Shown: piece after piece, positions 43,467-51,322 of the stretch | Numbering within the stretch: the first letter of the stretch is position 1 | Layout: the number at the start of each line of letters is the position of its first letter | Assembly: GCF_005144415.1 (NCBI RefSeq) | Contig: NZ_SWJE01000008.1 | Coordinates: 62,001-126,000, forward strand | Direction: 5' to 3' | DNA: 64,000 nucleotides | DNA from: Trinickia terrae | GTDB lineage: Bacteria > Pseudomonadota > Gammaproteobacteria > Burkholderiales > Burkholderiaceae | Made by a program: the position numbers and the translations under genes | Notes under the pieces: model-generated | What the model was told of the DNA's origin: nothing | Seen by the model: only the letters and a program-made list of their open reading frames with translations | The model's database searches: none

Positions 43467-44723
43467 GTGAACCAGAAGGGGAAAGCTGCGGTGCGTATCA
43501 GTTACCAGGCGTTTTTCGGCTCGCTGTTCTTTTCGCGGCTCGCCGACCAGATCCTGCTGTTCCTCGTGCCGCTTGTCGTATTTCAGACGACGCACCAGGC
43601 GACGTGGTCCGGCGCGGCCTTCTTTGTCGAGGCGCTGCCGCGGTATCTGGTGTTTCCCTTTGCCGGCGTGCTATCGGATCGCACTTCGCCCGTGAAGCTC
43701 CTGCGCGCCAGCCAGCGCTTTCGCGCGATCGCTTGCCTGGCGGGTGTCGCAGGTTATCTCCTGGTTGGCGGCATCGCCTGGCTCGTCGCCCTTTCCGCAG
43801 TCTGCGGCGTACTGACGAGCGTGGGCTTCGTCGCGCGCGAAGTGATCCTGCCGCAAGTGTTCCAGCAGCATCGCTTCGAGAAGGTGCTGTCGTACTCCCA
43901 ACTCGCGGATCAATTGGGCGTGGTGCTCGGCCCGGTCGTGGCAGCCGCGTTGCTGGGCTGGTGGAACTGGCAATGGACCGTCGCGTTCGCCGCCATCCTT
44001 TTCCTTATCGCCGACGGCGCCACACTGCTCTGGCAGCGCACCGGAAATATCCGGCTATTCCCGGCGCAGGAGACCGCACCCGCCCAATGGATGCTGCCGA
44101 TCCGCATCGCGCTTTCTCACGTGGCCCGGCTGCCGGGACTGAAACGCCTGGTGATGCTCGCGGCGGCGGAGAACCTCGTCATCGGCGTGACGCTGGCGAC
44201 GTCGGCTGCGATGGTCACCGGCGTTCACCACGAGCCGGGCCGTTTCTATGCGGCGCTCCAGGTGAGCGGCGCGATCGCGACGGTCGTCATCCTGCTAGTG
44301 ATTGCGCGGACCTCGATTCCACGCAAGATGCTCGGCGGCATGGCCTTCACGGCCATCTTCGCGGGCGGGCTGATGGCGGGAATCAGCCCGTCGATCTGGG
44401 GCTACGCCGCGGGATTCCTGCTGATCGTCGGCTTCGACAAGATGTTCAACGTGTTCATCCGCAGCGCGCGGCAGGCCATCATTCCCGCGCACGACTACGG
44501 CAAGACGGTTGGCGTCATGGTGATGCTCAACAACCTGACTCAGCCGCTCGCGGGCCTGCTCGTCGGCCTGTTCTCCGGTCATGGCCGCATCGGCTTGGTC
44601 GTGACGTCCATTTCCCTCGCCATGGGCTTGCTCGGGGCGGCGACCGCCTACGCCGGCATGCAGGCCGCTCGCAGAAACGAGCTGACGGCGCCTTCCCTGC
44701 GCGCACCCCGAGATTCGCGGTGA
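43467..44723 (+). CDS. MFS transporter, exporter-like
   Basis: A 418-residue 12-helix major facilitator protein: SLFFSRLADQILLFLVPLVV in TM1, FAGVLSDRTSPVKLLRASQR (motif A) in the first loop, and LSYSQLADQLGVVLGPVVAA in TM5. It resembles the siderophore/multidrug MFS group (MFS_3/EntS-like) rather than the neighbouring uptake carrier. Start is GTG at 43467; a second GTG at 43491 has AAGGGG upstream and is a fair alternative. It lies 137 bp after ttuB. Substrate unknown. Confidence 0.88.
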   Translation: MNQKGKAAVRISYQAFFGSLFFSRLADQILLFLVPLVVFQTTHQATWSGAAFFVEALPRYLVFPFAGVLSDRTSPVKLLRASQRFRAIACLAGVAGYLLVGGIAWLVALSAVCGVLTSVGFVAREVILPQVFQQHRFEKVLSYSQLADQLGVVLGPVVAAALLGWWNWQWTVAFAAILFLIADGATLLWQRTGNIRLFPAQETAPAQWMLPIRIALSHVARLPGLKRLVMLAAAENLVIGVTLATSAAMVTGVHHEPGRFYAALQVSGAIATVVILLVIARTSIPRKMLGGMAFTAIFAGGLMAGISPSIWGYAAGFLLIVGFDKMFNVFIRSARQAIIPAHDYGKTVGVMVMLNNLTQPLAGLLVGLFSGHGRIGLVVTSISLAMGLLGAATAYAGMQAARRNELTAPSLRAPRDSR

Positions 44724-45322
44724 CGCGCGATTGCAACGCCGGCTGTAACCGACCTCGACCGACTTTACGTTTTGTAAGCTACGCGTCAGGCGATGGCCCG
44801 CAAACGCGCCCCGTCAACCACCGTGTGAATCACGTCGATATCCAAGCTGTCGGGCAACCCAGGTCGATGTAGTCCTTTTGTGCGACAGATGAGATCGGCC
44901 CCCGTCGATATACTCCGCCCAATTCTGAAAAGAACGGTACACGGGGAAAAATGCGCCACTTGCGTTGCACGGGGAAACGGCTGCCGATTTGCTTGGGCAT
45001 GGCCGTCGCCGTTCATAAAACTTCTGAAAGTCGTCGGTTGGCGGACCATGCGTCAATCCAGAAAGCGACTGCAACTGACGGCAAGCGGCTGACGGCGATC
45101 AGCCTCGCCGCGACGGCTGCGCTCGCCGTGACGACATTCGCATTCACACGAGCCCGGATGGCCATGCCGGAAGGGCAGCTCACCACGAACCCCATCATCA
45201 GCTGTGATCCAACGGTCATAAGCGGGGTGTCGTTGCAATCCCCATTCTCTTTCTCGGTGCTCGCGGCGACTCGCCGCGAGTGAAGGATTGTCCACACGTA
45301 CGAGTTTTTCTCGGAGGGGTTC
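44724..45322. other. 599-bp stretch without a supported gene, upstream of the T6SS operon
   Basis: Open frames on both strands (for example 44951-45283 plus and 44786-45049 minus) lack recognisable domains and have no convincing ribosome site. The stretch is somewhat less GC-rich than its surroundings. It ends in the strong GGAGGGG ribosome site of tssB and presumably holds the T6SS promoter. No sigma-54 -24/-12 pair was found by eye. Confidence 0.6.
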
Positions 45323-45859
45323 ATGTCAGATAGTTTGCAGGGTTGGGTTGGGCGCAATCGGCCGCCGCGTGTTCAGATCACCTATGACGTCGAGCTGGGG
45401 GACGCCATTGAAAAGCGTGAATTGCCGATGGTGGTGGGTCTGATGGCCGATCTGTCGGGTCAACCGGCTGAGCCGTTGCCCAAGCTCAAGGAGCGCCGTT
45501 TCGTCGAAATCGATCGGGACAACTTCGACGAAATCATGGGCAAGATCGCACCACGCCTCGACCTGAGCGTGCCGGACACGATGAAGGGTGAAGGCAATCT
45601 CAAGGTCGAGTTGAATTTCAGCCAGTTCTCGGACTTCCATCCGGACAGCCTCGTGCTCCAGGTGCCGCGCCTCGCGAAGCTCGTGGAAGCACGCCAGCAA
45701 TTGCGGGACCTGCTCGCGAAGCTCGACGGCAACGACGAACTCGATTCGATACTCGAGCGCATCGTCCTCGATGCCGAGGAGCTGAAGAAGGTTCATACCC
45801 AGGCGAACGCGAGCGACGCGCCGGCTGCGCAGGCGGCCGACGACACGCCGTCGGCCTGA
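45323..45859 (+). CDS. tssB: T6SS contractile sheath small subunit TssB
   Basis: A 178-residue TssB/VipA protein. It begins WVGRNRPPRVQITYDVELGD, the family signature, followed by ELPMVVGLMADLSG and the helical part LKERRFVEIDRDNFDEIMGK and ELNFSQFSDFHPDSLVLQVP. TssB and TssC assemble the contractile sheath that drives the Hcp tube out of the cell. GGAGGGGTTC precedes the ATG. First gene of the T6SS operon, 51 bp before tssC. The Ala/Asp-rich C-terminal tail is variable. Confidence 0.97.
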   Translation: MSDSLQGWVGRNRPPRVQITYDVELGDAIEKRELPMVVGLMADLSGQPAEPLPKLKERRFVEIDRDNFDEIMGKIAPRLDLSVPDTMKGEGNLKVELNFSQFSDFHPDSLVLQVPRLAKLVEARQQLRDLLAKLDGNDELDSILERIVLDAEELKKVHTQANASDAPAAQAADDTPSA

Positions 45860-45910
45860 CGGAAACAATCTCCGCGTCGCTGACGCAACGAACTCCCAAG
45901 GGTGAACCAG

Positions 45911-47407
45911 ATGGAAACGAATTCCGCCGTCGAAGGCGCAGCAGCCGGGACGACCACGCAGCAAGGCGAACTGAGCCTGCTCGACCGTATCGTTCAGGAA
46001 GGCAACATGGCCGTCGAGCCTTCGCAGGGCGTCTACGCAAAGAAGCTGATTGGTCAGCTCGCATCGCAGATTCTCGACGAAGGCATGCGCACGAGCCCGG
46101 ACAAGAGCGTCGTGGACATGATCCACGAGCGTGTCGCCGAAATCGACCGCCTGTTGACCGACCAGATGAACGCGATCATGCACGACTCCGCATTCCAGGC
46201 GCTCGAAGCGTCGTGGAGCGGTATGCACGACATGGTGTACGGCACCGAGACGGGCACCAACCTCAAGCTGCGGTTGCTCAACGTCTCGAAGAAGGATCTG
46301 CTCAAGGATCTCGAGTCGGCTGTCGACCACGATATGAGCGTGCTGTTCAAGAAGGTTTACGAAGAAGAGTACGGCACGTTCGGCGGCCATCCGTATTCGC
46401 TGCTGATCGGCGACTACTCGTTCGGCCGTCATCCGCAGGATATTGCGCTGCTGGAGCGCATCTCCCGCGTGGCCGCGGCAGCCCACGCGCCGTTCGTCGC
46501 GGCAGCCGCGCCGAGCCTCTTCGACATCAAGTCGTATACCGACCTGGGCGTCACGCGCGATCTGTCGAAAATCTTCGAAAGCGCTGAACTCACGACCTGG
46601 CGCAGCTTCCGGGAGTCCGAAGATTCCCGTTATGTCTCGCTGGTCCTGCCGAGCTACGCCGCGCGCCTGCCGTATGGCGCCAAGACCAAACCCATCGAGT
46701 CGTTCAATTTCGAAGAGGACGTCGACGGCACCGACCACGGCAAATATCTGTGGGCGAATTCGGCTTATCAGCTCGGTCTGCGCATCACCGACGCCTTCGC
46801 GAACTACAGCTGGGCGACCGCGATTCGCGGCGTGGAAGGCGGCGGCAAGGTGGACGGTATCGCCGCGCACGCATACAAGACCAGCGAGGGCGATGTCGCC
46901 CTCAAGTGTCCGACGGAAGTGACGATCACGGATCGCCGCGAGAAGGAATTGAGCGATCTGGGCTTTATCGCGCTCGTGAATTCCAAGGGTTCGAATTACG
47001 CCGCGTTCTTCGGCGGCCAGACGGTGAACAAGCCGGCGCTCTACAACAAGGATGCCGCCAACGCCAATGCGCAACTGTCGGCGCGCCTGCCGTTCGTGCT
47101 GGCGGCGTCGCGCTTCGCGCATTACATCAAGGTCATCATGCGCGACAAGGTGGGCAGTTTTCAGACCCGCACCGATATCGAGAACTACCTGAACAACTGG
47201 ATCGCCGACTACGTGCTGATCAATCCCTCGGCATCGCAGGCGCAAAAGGCCCGCTTTCCGCTGGGCGAAGCCCGGGTGGACGTTACCGAGGTGCCGGGCA
47301 AGCCGGGCGCCTATCGTGCGACGTGTTTCCTGAAGCCGCACTTCCAGATGGAAGAGCTGACAGCCTCGATCCGTCTGGTGGCCGATCTTCCGGAAGCCGC
47401 AGCCTGA
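45911..47407 (+). CDS. tssC: T6SS contractile sheath large subunit TssC
   Basis: A 498-residue TssC/VipB protein of normal length. Conserved: LDRIVQEGNMAVEPSQGVYA, EASWSGMHDMVYGTETGTNL, FGGHPYSLLIGDYSFGRHPQ, FVAAAAPSLFDIKSYTDLG, LPSYAARLPYGAKTKPIESF and NFEEDVDGTDHGKYLWANSA. The ATG at 45911 follows AAGGGTGAACCAG; a GTG three codons upstream is less likely. It forms the sheath with TssB and is remodelled by the ClpV ATPase encoded downstream. Confidence 0.97.
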   Translation: METNSAVEGAAAGTTTQQGELSLLDRIVQEGNMAVEPSQGVYAKKLIGQLASQILDEGMRTSPDKSVVDMIHERVAEIDRLLTDQMNAIMHDSAFQALEASWSGMHDMVYGTETGTNLKLRLLNVSKKDLLKDLESAVDHDMSVLFKKVYEEEYGTFGGHPYSLLIGDYSFGRHPQDIALLERISRVAAAAHAPFVAAAAPSLFDIKSYTDLGVTRDLSKIFESAELTTWRSFRESEDSRYVSLVLPSYAARLPYGAKTKPIESFNFEEDVDGTDHGKYLWANSAYQLGLRITDAFANYSWATAIRGVEGGGKVDGIAAHAYKTSEGDVALKCPTEVTITDRREKELSDLGFIALVNSKGSNYAAFFGGQTVNKPALYNKDAANANAQLSARLPFVLAASRFAHYIKVIMRDKVGSFQTRTDIENYLNNWIADYVLINPSASQAQKARFPLGEARVDVTEVPGKPGAYRATCFLKPHFQMEELTASIRLVADLPEAAA

Positions 47408-47474
47408 TGTGTGATGTGCGGCCTCGCGCCGCACATCGTTCCGTACCCCATAAATTTTCATATCAAGGTCAGTC

Positions 47475-47966
47475 ATGGATACCATCATTCTGCAAATCAA
47501 GGACATCAAGGGCAACTCGTTGATCGACGGCTTCGCCAACGGCATCCAGCTCATGTCGTTTTCTCACGGCGTGTCGATGCCGATGGGCCGCGACACGTCG
47601 AACACGGAGCGCACGCTGGGGCGTCCTTCGTTTTCCGAAGTGCAGGTCAGCAAGATCACGGACCAGTCGACGCCGGCGCTCTACAGCGCCTGCGCGGCAG
47701 GCACCAAGCTCGGCGACGCCACGATCTCGATCGGCCGTAACGAAGCCGGCAAGTTCATGCTGCAGATGAAGTACGTGCTCGCCAATGCGATGATCGCCAA
47801 TGTGAGCACGAGCGGCGGCGGTTCGGACATGATGGATTCGCTGTCGATCAATTTCTCGCAGATCACGTCGCAATACACGCAGCAGAAGACGGACTCGACG
47901 AAGAAGGGCACCGCTTCGTTCGGTTGGGATCTGTCGACCAATAAGGCGGCGACGCCCAAGGGCTGA
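47475..47966 (+). CDS. hcp: T6SS tube protein Hcp (TssD)
   Basis: A 163-residue Hcp protein: MDTIILQIKDIKGNSLIDGF, SFSHGVSMPMGRDTSNTERT, GRPSFSEVQVSKITDQSTPA and FSQITSQYTQQKTDSTKKGT, the usual motifs. It stacks as hexameric rings to form the inner tube and carries small effectors in its pore. No C-terminal effector extension is present. AAGGTCAGTC precedes the ATG. It follows tssC by 67 bp, in the same operon. Confidence 0.97.
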   Translation: MDTIILQIKDIKGNSLIDGFANGIQLMSFSHGVSMPMGRDTSNTERTLGRPSFSEVQVSKITDQSTPALYSACAAGTKLGDATISIGRNEAGKFMLQMKYVLANAMIANVSTSGGGSDMMDSLSINFSQITSQYTQQKTDSTKKGTASFGWDLSTNKAATPKG

Positions 47967-47998
47967 CGCAACGTCACCCGTGCCGCGGCGGGCGGCGC

Positions 47999-48484
47999 AT
48001 GAGCCGCCCGCCGATCTGCCTTTACGACATGTCCACCATGACCCATCGCTATCCGGTTCCACTGTTCGAGCGTCTGGTGAACGATGCCGACGCCTCGCTG
48101 CTGGGAGAGGATTCGCTTCGTCAATCGATCGCGCGCGAGCTGATGCGTCTGCTCAACACGCGCTCGCATCTGACGATGGAGGCGTTCGCGCACAGCGATG
48201 GGACGGTGACCGATTACGGCGTGCCGGACTTTTCAGAGCGCTCGCTGCGCTCGGGCGAGGATCGCGATGCGATTGCCGCCGCCGTCAGCCGCGCGATAGC
48301 GCTCTTCGAGCCGCGCCTCGTCAACGTAAGCGTTTCGTTTTCGCTCCCGCCGGGGCGTGAGCCGTATCCGGTGCTGACGATCGCCGGGCGCCTCAATGCG
48401 GGCCCATCGGTCGAGCACATGTCGTTCGAGCTCGAGACGGTCAGCCGCGATGCCGTCGATGTGCGCTGGACGGAGCTTGCGTGA
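47999..48484 (+). CDS. tssE: T6SS baseplate protein TssE (gp25-like)
   Basis: A 161-residue gp25-fold baseplate protein. The family core is visible: PVPLFERLVNDADASLLGED, SIARELMRLLNTRSHLT, VTDYGVPDFSERSLRSGEDR (the conserved YG.P), AIALFEPRLVNVSVSF and the C-terminal ELETVSRDAVDVRWTELA. It caps the sheath polymerisation site in the baseplate. The start at 47999 is uncertain; the ATG at 48029 (MSTMTHRY) is as likely. It lies 33 bp after hcp and its stop is directly followed by tssF. Confidence 0.92.
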   Translation: MSRPPICLYDMSTMTHRYPVPLFERLVNDADASLLGEDSLRQSIARELMRLLNTRSHLTMEAFAHSDGTVTDYGVPDFSERSLRSGEDRDAIAAAVSRAIALFEPRLVNVSVSFSLPPGREPYPVLTIAGRLNAGPSVEHMSFELETVSRDAVDVRWTELA

Positions 48485-48485
48485 C

Positions 48486-50246
48486 ATGGCGCCCGACGAC
48501 ATCCTGCAATACTACAAGCGCGAGCTCTCCTACCTGCGAACCCAGGGTGCGCTGTTCGCGCAACGCTATCCGAAGATCGCGGCAAGGCTCGCGCTGCACG
48601 GCACCGAGTCGCTCGATCCGCATACCGAGCGTTTGATCGAGGCGACGGCGTTTCTCGCCGCGCGCGTGCATCGCGATCTCGATCAGACCTTCCCTCAGAT
48701 CGCGGGCGCCTTGCTCGACAACGTTTGTCCTTCGCTGGTGCAGGCCGTTCCCTCCATGACGGTCGCGCAGTTCGAACTCGATTCGTCCCAGGGCAAAGTG
48801 ACGGCAGGGTTTCGCGTGCCGCGCCACACGGGCCTCTCCGCCCGCACGGAAGGCGGTGACGCGTGCCGCTTTCGCACGGCATGGGACACGGTGCTTTGGC
48901 CGTTGAAGATCACGCATGCGGGATTCGGCGAAGATGCGACGCTGCGCCTGACGCTCGAATGTGAGCCGGGGGTCGACTTCTCCGAGCTGGAACTGACGCA
49001 GTTGCGCTTCCATGTGTGCGGCGACTGGATGGTCACGATGCCGCTTTACGAACTGCTCGTGTCGTCGGTTACGGGTGTTTCCGTGCACGCCGCACAGAGG
49101 CCGGTCGTGAGGCTGGGGCCGGCCGCGTTGCGCGAGGTCGGCTACGCGGAGGAGGACAGCGTGTTGCCGCAGCCGCCGCATGCGCATCCCGCTTACGGGC
49201 TGATGCAGGAATACTTCGCTTTTCCGCGCAAGTTTCATTTCTTCGATCTGGTTTTGCCGCCGGGATCGTGCGGCACAGGGCGAACCTGCGAAATCGTGCT
49301 GCAGCTCGACCGCATGCCGCGCGGGCTCGGCATGCTCGGCGCCCGGCATTTCCGGCTCGGATGCGTGCCCATCGTCAATCTGTTCGCGCAGACCAGCGAG
49401 CCGATCGTGGTCGACCGGCGCAATTACGAATATCTGCTGATCGCCGATCAGAAGCGGCAGGCCATCACCGAGATCCACTCGATCGTATCGGTGACTGCAT
49501 CCGATCCCGTCACGGATCGTGCGGCGAGTGTGCCGTGCTTCACGGCTGCCGATCGTTTCGATCGGGAGGATGCCGGCAATGCGGCGATGTTCTGGTCGGC
49601 GCGCCGTGAGCACAGCCTGCGCGGCAACGTGCCGGGTGTGGACACCTGGATCAGTTTTATCGATGGCGACACGGCCAGCCGGTCCGATACGCCCGTGGCG
49701 TACGTCAACGCGCTCTGCACCAACCGGCGGCTCGCCGAGCAAGTGCCCGTGGGCGCGCGCATGCTGGTCGAGCGGGTATCGCAGAACGTACGCGTGCGCT
49801 GCCTCTATGAACCGACAGCGCAGCGCAATCCGCCACTCGAGAGCGAAACGCTGTGGCGTCTCGTGTCGCTGCTGACGCGCAACTATCACTCGCTCGTGAG
49901 CGGGGCGACGGGGAAACGCGAACTACAGGAGATGTTGCGTCTGTTCGCAATGGACGGCACGCGGGAGCAGGAGCAGATTCGCGGCATCGTCAGCGTCGGT
50001 GCGCGCAGCGTCGCGGCGCACGTGGGCAGAGAGGCATGGCGCGGATACTGCGGCGGCACCGAGGTCAGCGTCGAGTTCGACGCCGACGCGTTCGTCGGGG
50101 GATCGCCGTTGCTGATGGGCGCGGTACTGGCGCGCTTCTTCGCCATGTACACGTCGGTCAATTCATTTGTGCGGCTGGTGGTGCGCCGGGGAGACGAGAC
50201 ATGGAAGCGATGGGAGCCGATGACCGGTTGCCAGCAGTTGCTTTGA
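48486..50246 (+). CDS. tssF: T6SS baseplate protein TssF
   Basis: A 586-residue TssF protein. It starts MAPDDILQYYKRELSYLRTQ, the typical N-terminal signature, followed by YPKIAARLALHGTESLDPHT, RLIEATAFLAARVHRDLDQT, FPQIAGALLDNVCPSLVQAV and PFFD-like segments such as FPRKFHFFDLVLPPGSCGTG. It ends with PLLMGAVLARFFAMYTSVNS, FVRLVVRR, as usual. It forms the baseplate wedge with TssG, whose gene overlaps by 46 bp, and TssK. The ATG follows the tssE stop within two bases, so translation is coupled. Confidence 0.96.
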   Translation: MAPDDILQYYKRELSYLRTQGALFAQRYPKIAARLALHGTESLDPHTERLIEATAFLAARVHRDLDQTFPQIAGALLDNVCPSLVQAVPSMTVAQFELDSSQGKVTAGFRVPRHTGLSARTEGGDACRFRTAWDTVLWPLKITHAGFGEDATLRLTLECEPGVDFSELELTQLRFHVCGDWMVTMPLYELLVSSVTGVSVHAAQRPVVRLGPAALREVGYAEEDSVLPQPPHAHPAYGLMQEYFAFPRKFHFFDLVLPPGSCGTGRTCEIVLQLDRMPRGLGMLGARHFRLGCVPIVNLFAQTSEPIVVDRRNYEYLLIADQKRQAITEIHSIVSVTASDPVTDRAASVPCFTAADRFDREDAGNAAMFWSARREHSLRGNVPGVDTWISFIDGDTASRSDTPVAYVNALCTNRRLAEQVPVGARMLVERVSQNVRVRCLYEPTAQRNPPLESETLWRLVSLLTRNYHSLVSGATGKRELQEMLRLFAMDGTREQEQIRGIVSVGARSVAAHVGREAWRGYCGGTEVSVEFDADAFVGGSPLLMGAVLARFFAMYTSVNSFVRLVVRRGDETWKRWEPMTGCQQLL

Positions 50247-51298
50247 TCGAACGGCTTCTTGCGCAGCCCCACGGTTTCGACCTGTTCCAGGCCATCCATC
50301 TGCTCGAGTGCGCGCAGCAGTGGGCGACGGGGCTCGGTCGCGGGGACGGCTCGAATGAGGCCGTGCGTTTGCGGGGCTTCGTCTCGCTGGCGTTTCAGGC
50401 AAGCGACATTCACGCGGTGCGCCGCCATGCGTTGGGCGACGAACGCACGGCGCGCGAGACCTACACGGTGAGCACGCCCGTGATGACGCTGGCAGGCAGC
50501 GGCGGGCCGTTGCCGCTCGCTTTCACCGAGATGTTGCTGGAACGGCGCGCGGCCCGTGAGCCGGCGATGGCCGATCTGCTCGACATCTTCAATCACCGCT
50601 TTTTGTCGTTCTTCTATCGCAGCCGCCAGAAGCACGCGCTGGGGCTGAGCGCGCGTGCGCCCGACGACGCGCCGCTCGCGGCGAGCCTCGATGCGCTCGG
50701 CAATCTCGGCTTGCGCGATGGCAAGCGCGGACCGGACGGTGCGCGTCTGTGGCTGCGGCATGCGGGACTCAGCGGCAACGGCTCGCGCTCGATGACCGGA
50801 CTGCTCGCGCTGTTGTCGGACCGCCTCGGCGTGCGCGTGCGAGGCACGCAGTTCGTCGGCGGCTGGCGTGACATCGACGCGCGGGACAGCCTGCGTCTGG
50901 GACGGTCGGATACGGGCCAGCGCGCGTTGCGGCCCGGCGGCCTTGCCGTTCTCGGCCGACGGAGCTGGGACCAGGCCGCCGGCGTGCGCATCGAGTTTCT
51001 CGGGCTGTCCGAGGACCAGTTCGCCGCGCTGCTCCCGGGCGGCGCGGCGCACAGGCTGGCAGCGTGGCTCGTGCGGTGCCACCTGCAACAGGATTTCGAC
51101 GTGCAGTTCGTCCTCCACCCCTCAGCGCGGCGCGAAGCCTGCGCAGTGGGCGCGCCGGGCTTGCGGCTGGGCTGGACTTCGTGGCTCGCGGCGTCGCGAG
51201 ACGGGGGCGGGGCGTCCTCGTCGAAGCCCGTTCCCGTGAAGTTCGCGATGCGCGAGGGCGAAGCCCGCGCCGCACACACCGCGTGGCGGCCATCATAA
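50201..51298 (+). CDS. tssG: T6SS baseplate protein TssG
   Basis: A 365-residue TssG protein: LIERLLAQPHGFDLFQAIHL, LLECAQQWATGLG, VRLRGFVSLAFQASDIHAVR, PVMTLAGSGGPLPLAFTEML and FNHRFLSFFYRSRQKHAL are the usual landmarks. It forms the TssF-TssG wedge with TssK. The ATG at 50201 is preceded by GGGGAGACGAGAC, so the gene starts 46 bp inside tssF in another frame. The C-terminus (SLRLGRSDTGQRALRPGGLA and after) is typical in size. Confidence 0.95.
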   Translation: MEAMGADDRLPAVALIERLLAQPHGFDLFQAIHLLECAQQWATGLGRGDGSNEAVRLRGFVSLAFQASDIHAVRRHALGDERTARETYTVSTPVMTLAGSGGPLPLAFTEMLLERRAAREPAMADLLDIFNHRFLSFFYRSRQKHALGLSARAPDDAPLAASLDALGNLGLRDGKRGPDGARLWLRHAGLSGNGSRSMTGLLALLSDRLGVRVRGTQFVGGWRDIDARDSLRLGRSDTGQRALRPGGLAVLGRRSWDQAAGVRIEFLGLSEDQFAALLPGGAAHRLAAWLVRCHLQQDFDVQFVLHPSARREACAVGAPGLRLGWTSWLAASRDGGGASSSKPVPVKFAMREGEARAAHTAWRPS

Positions 51299-51322
51299 AG
51301 ATCAATACCGGTCAATACGAAT

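Noticed and set aside
44786-45049. 87-codon minus-strand ORF in the T6SS leader
   Set aside because: No ribosome site and no recognisable domain; considered as a transposase remnant but no catalytic motif or terminal repeat was seen.
44951-45283. 110-codon plus-strand ORF upstream of tssB
   Set aside because: Weak ribosome site, no domain, unlike any T6SS accessory protein I recognise.
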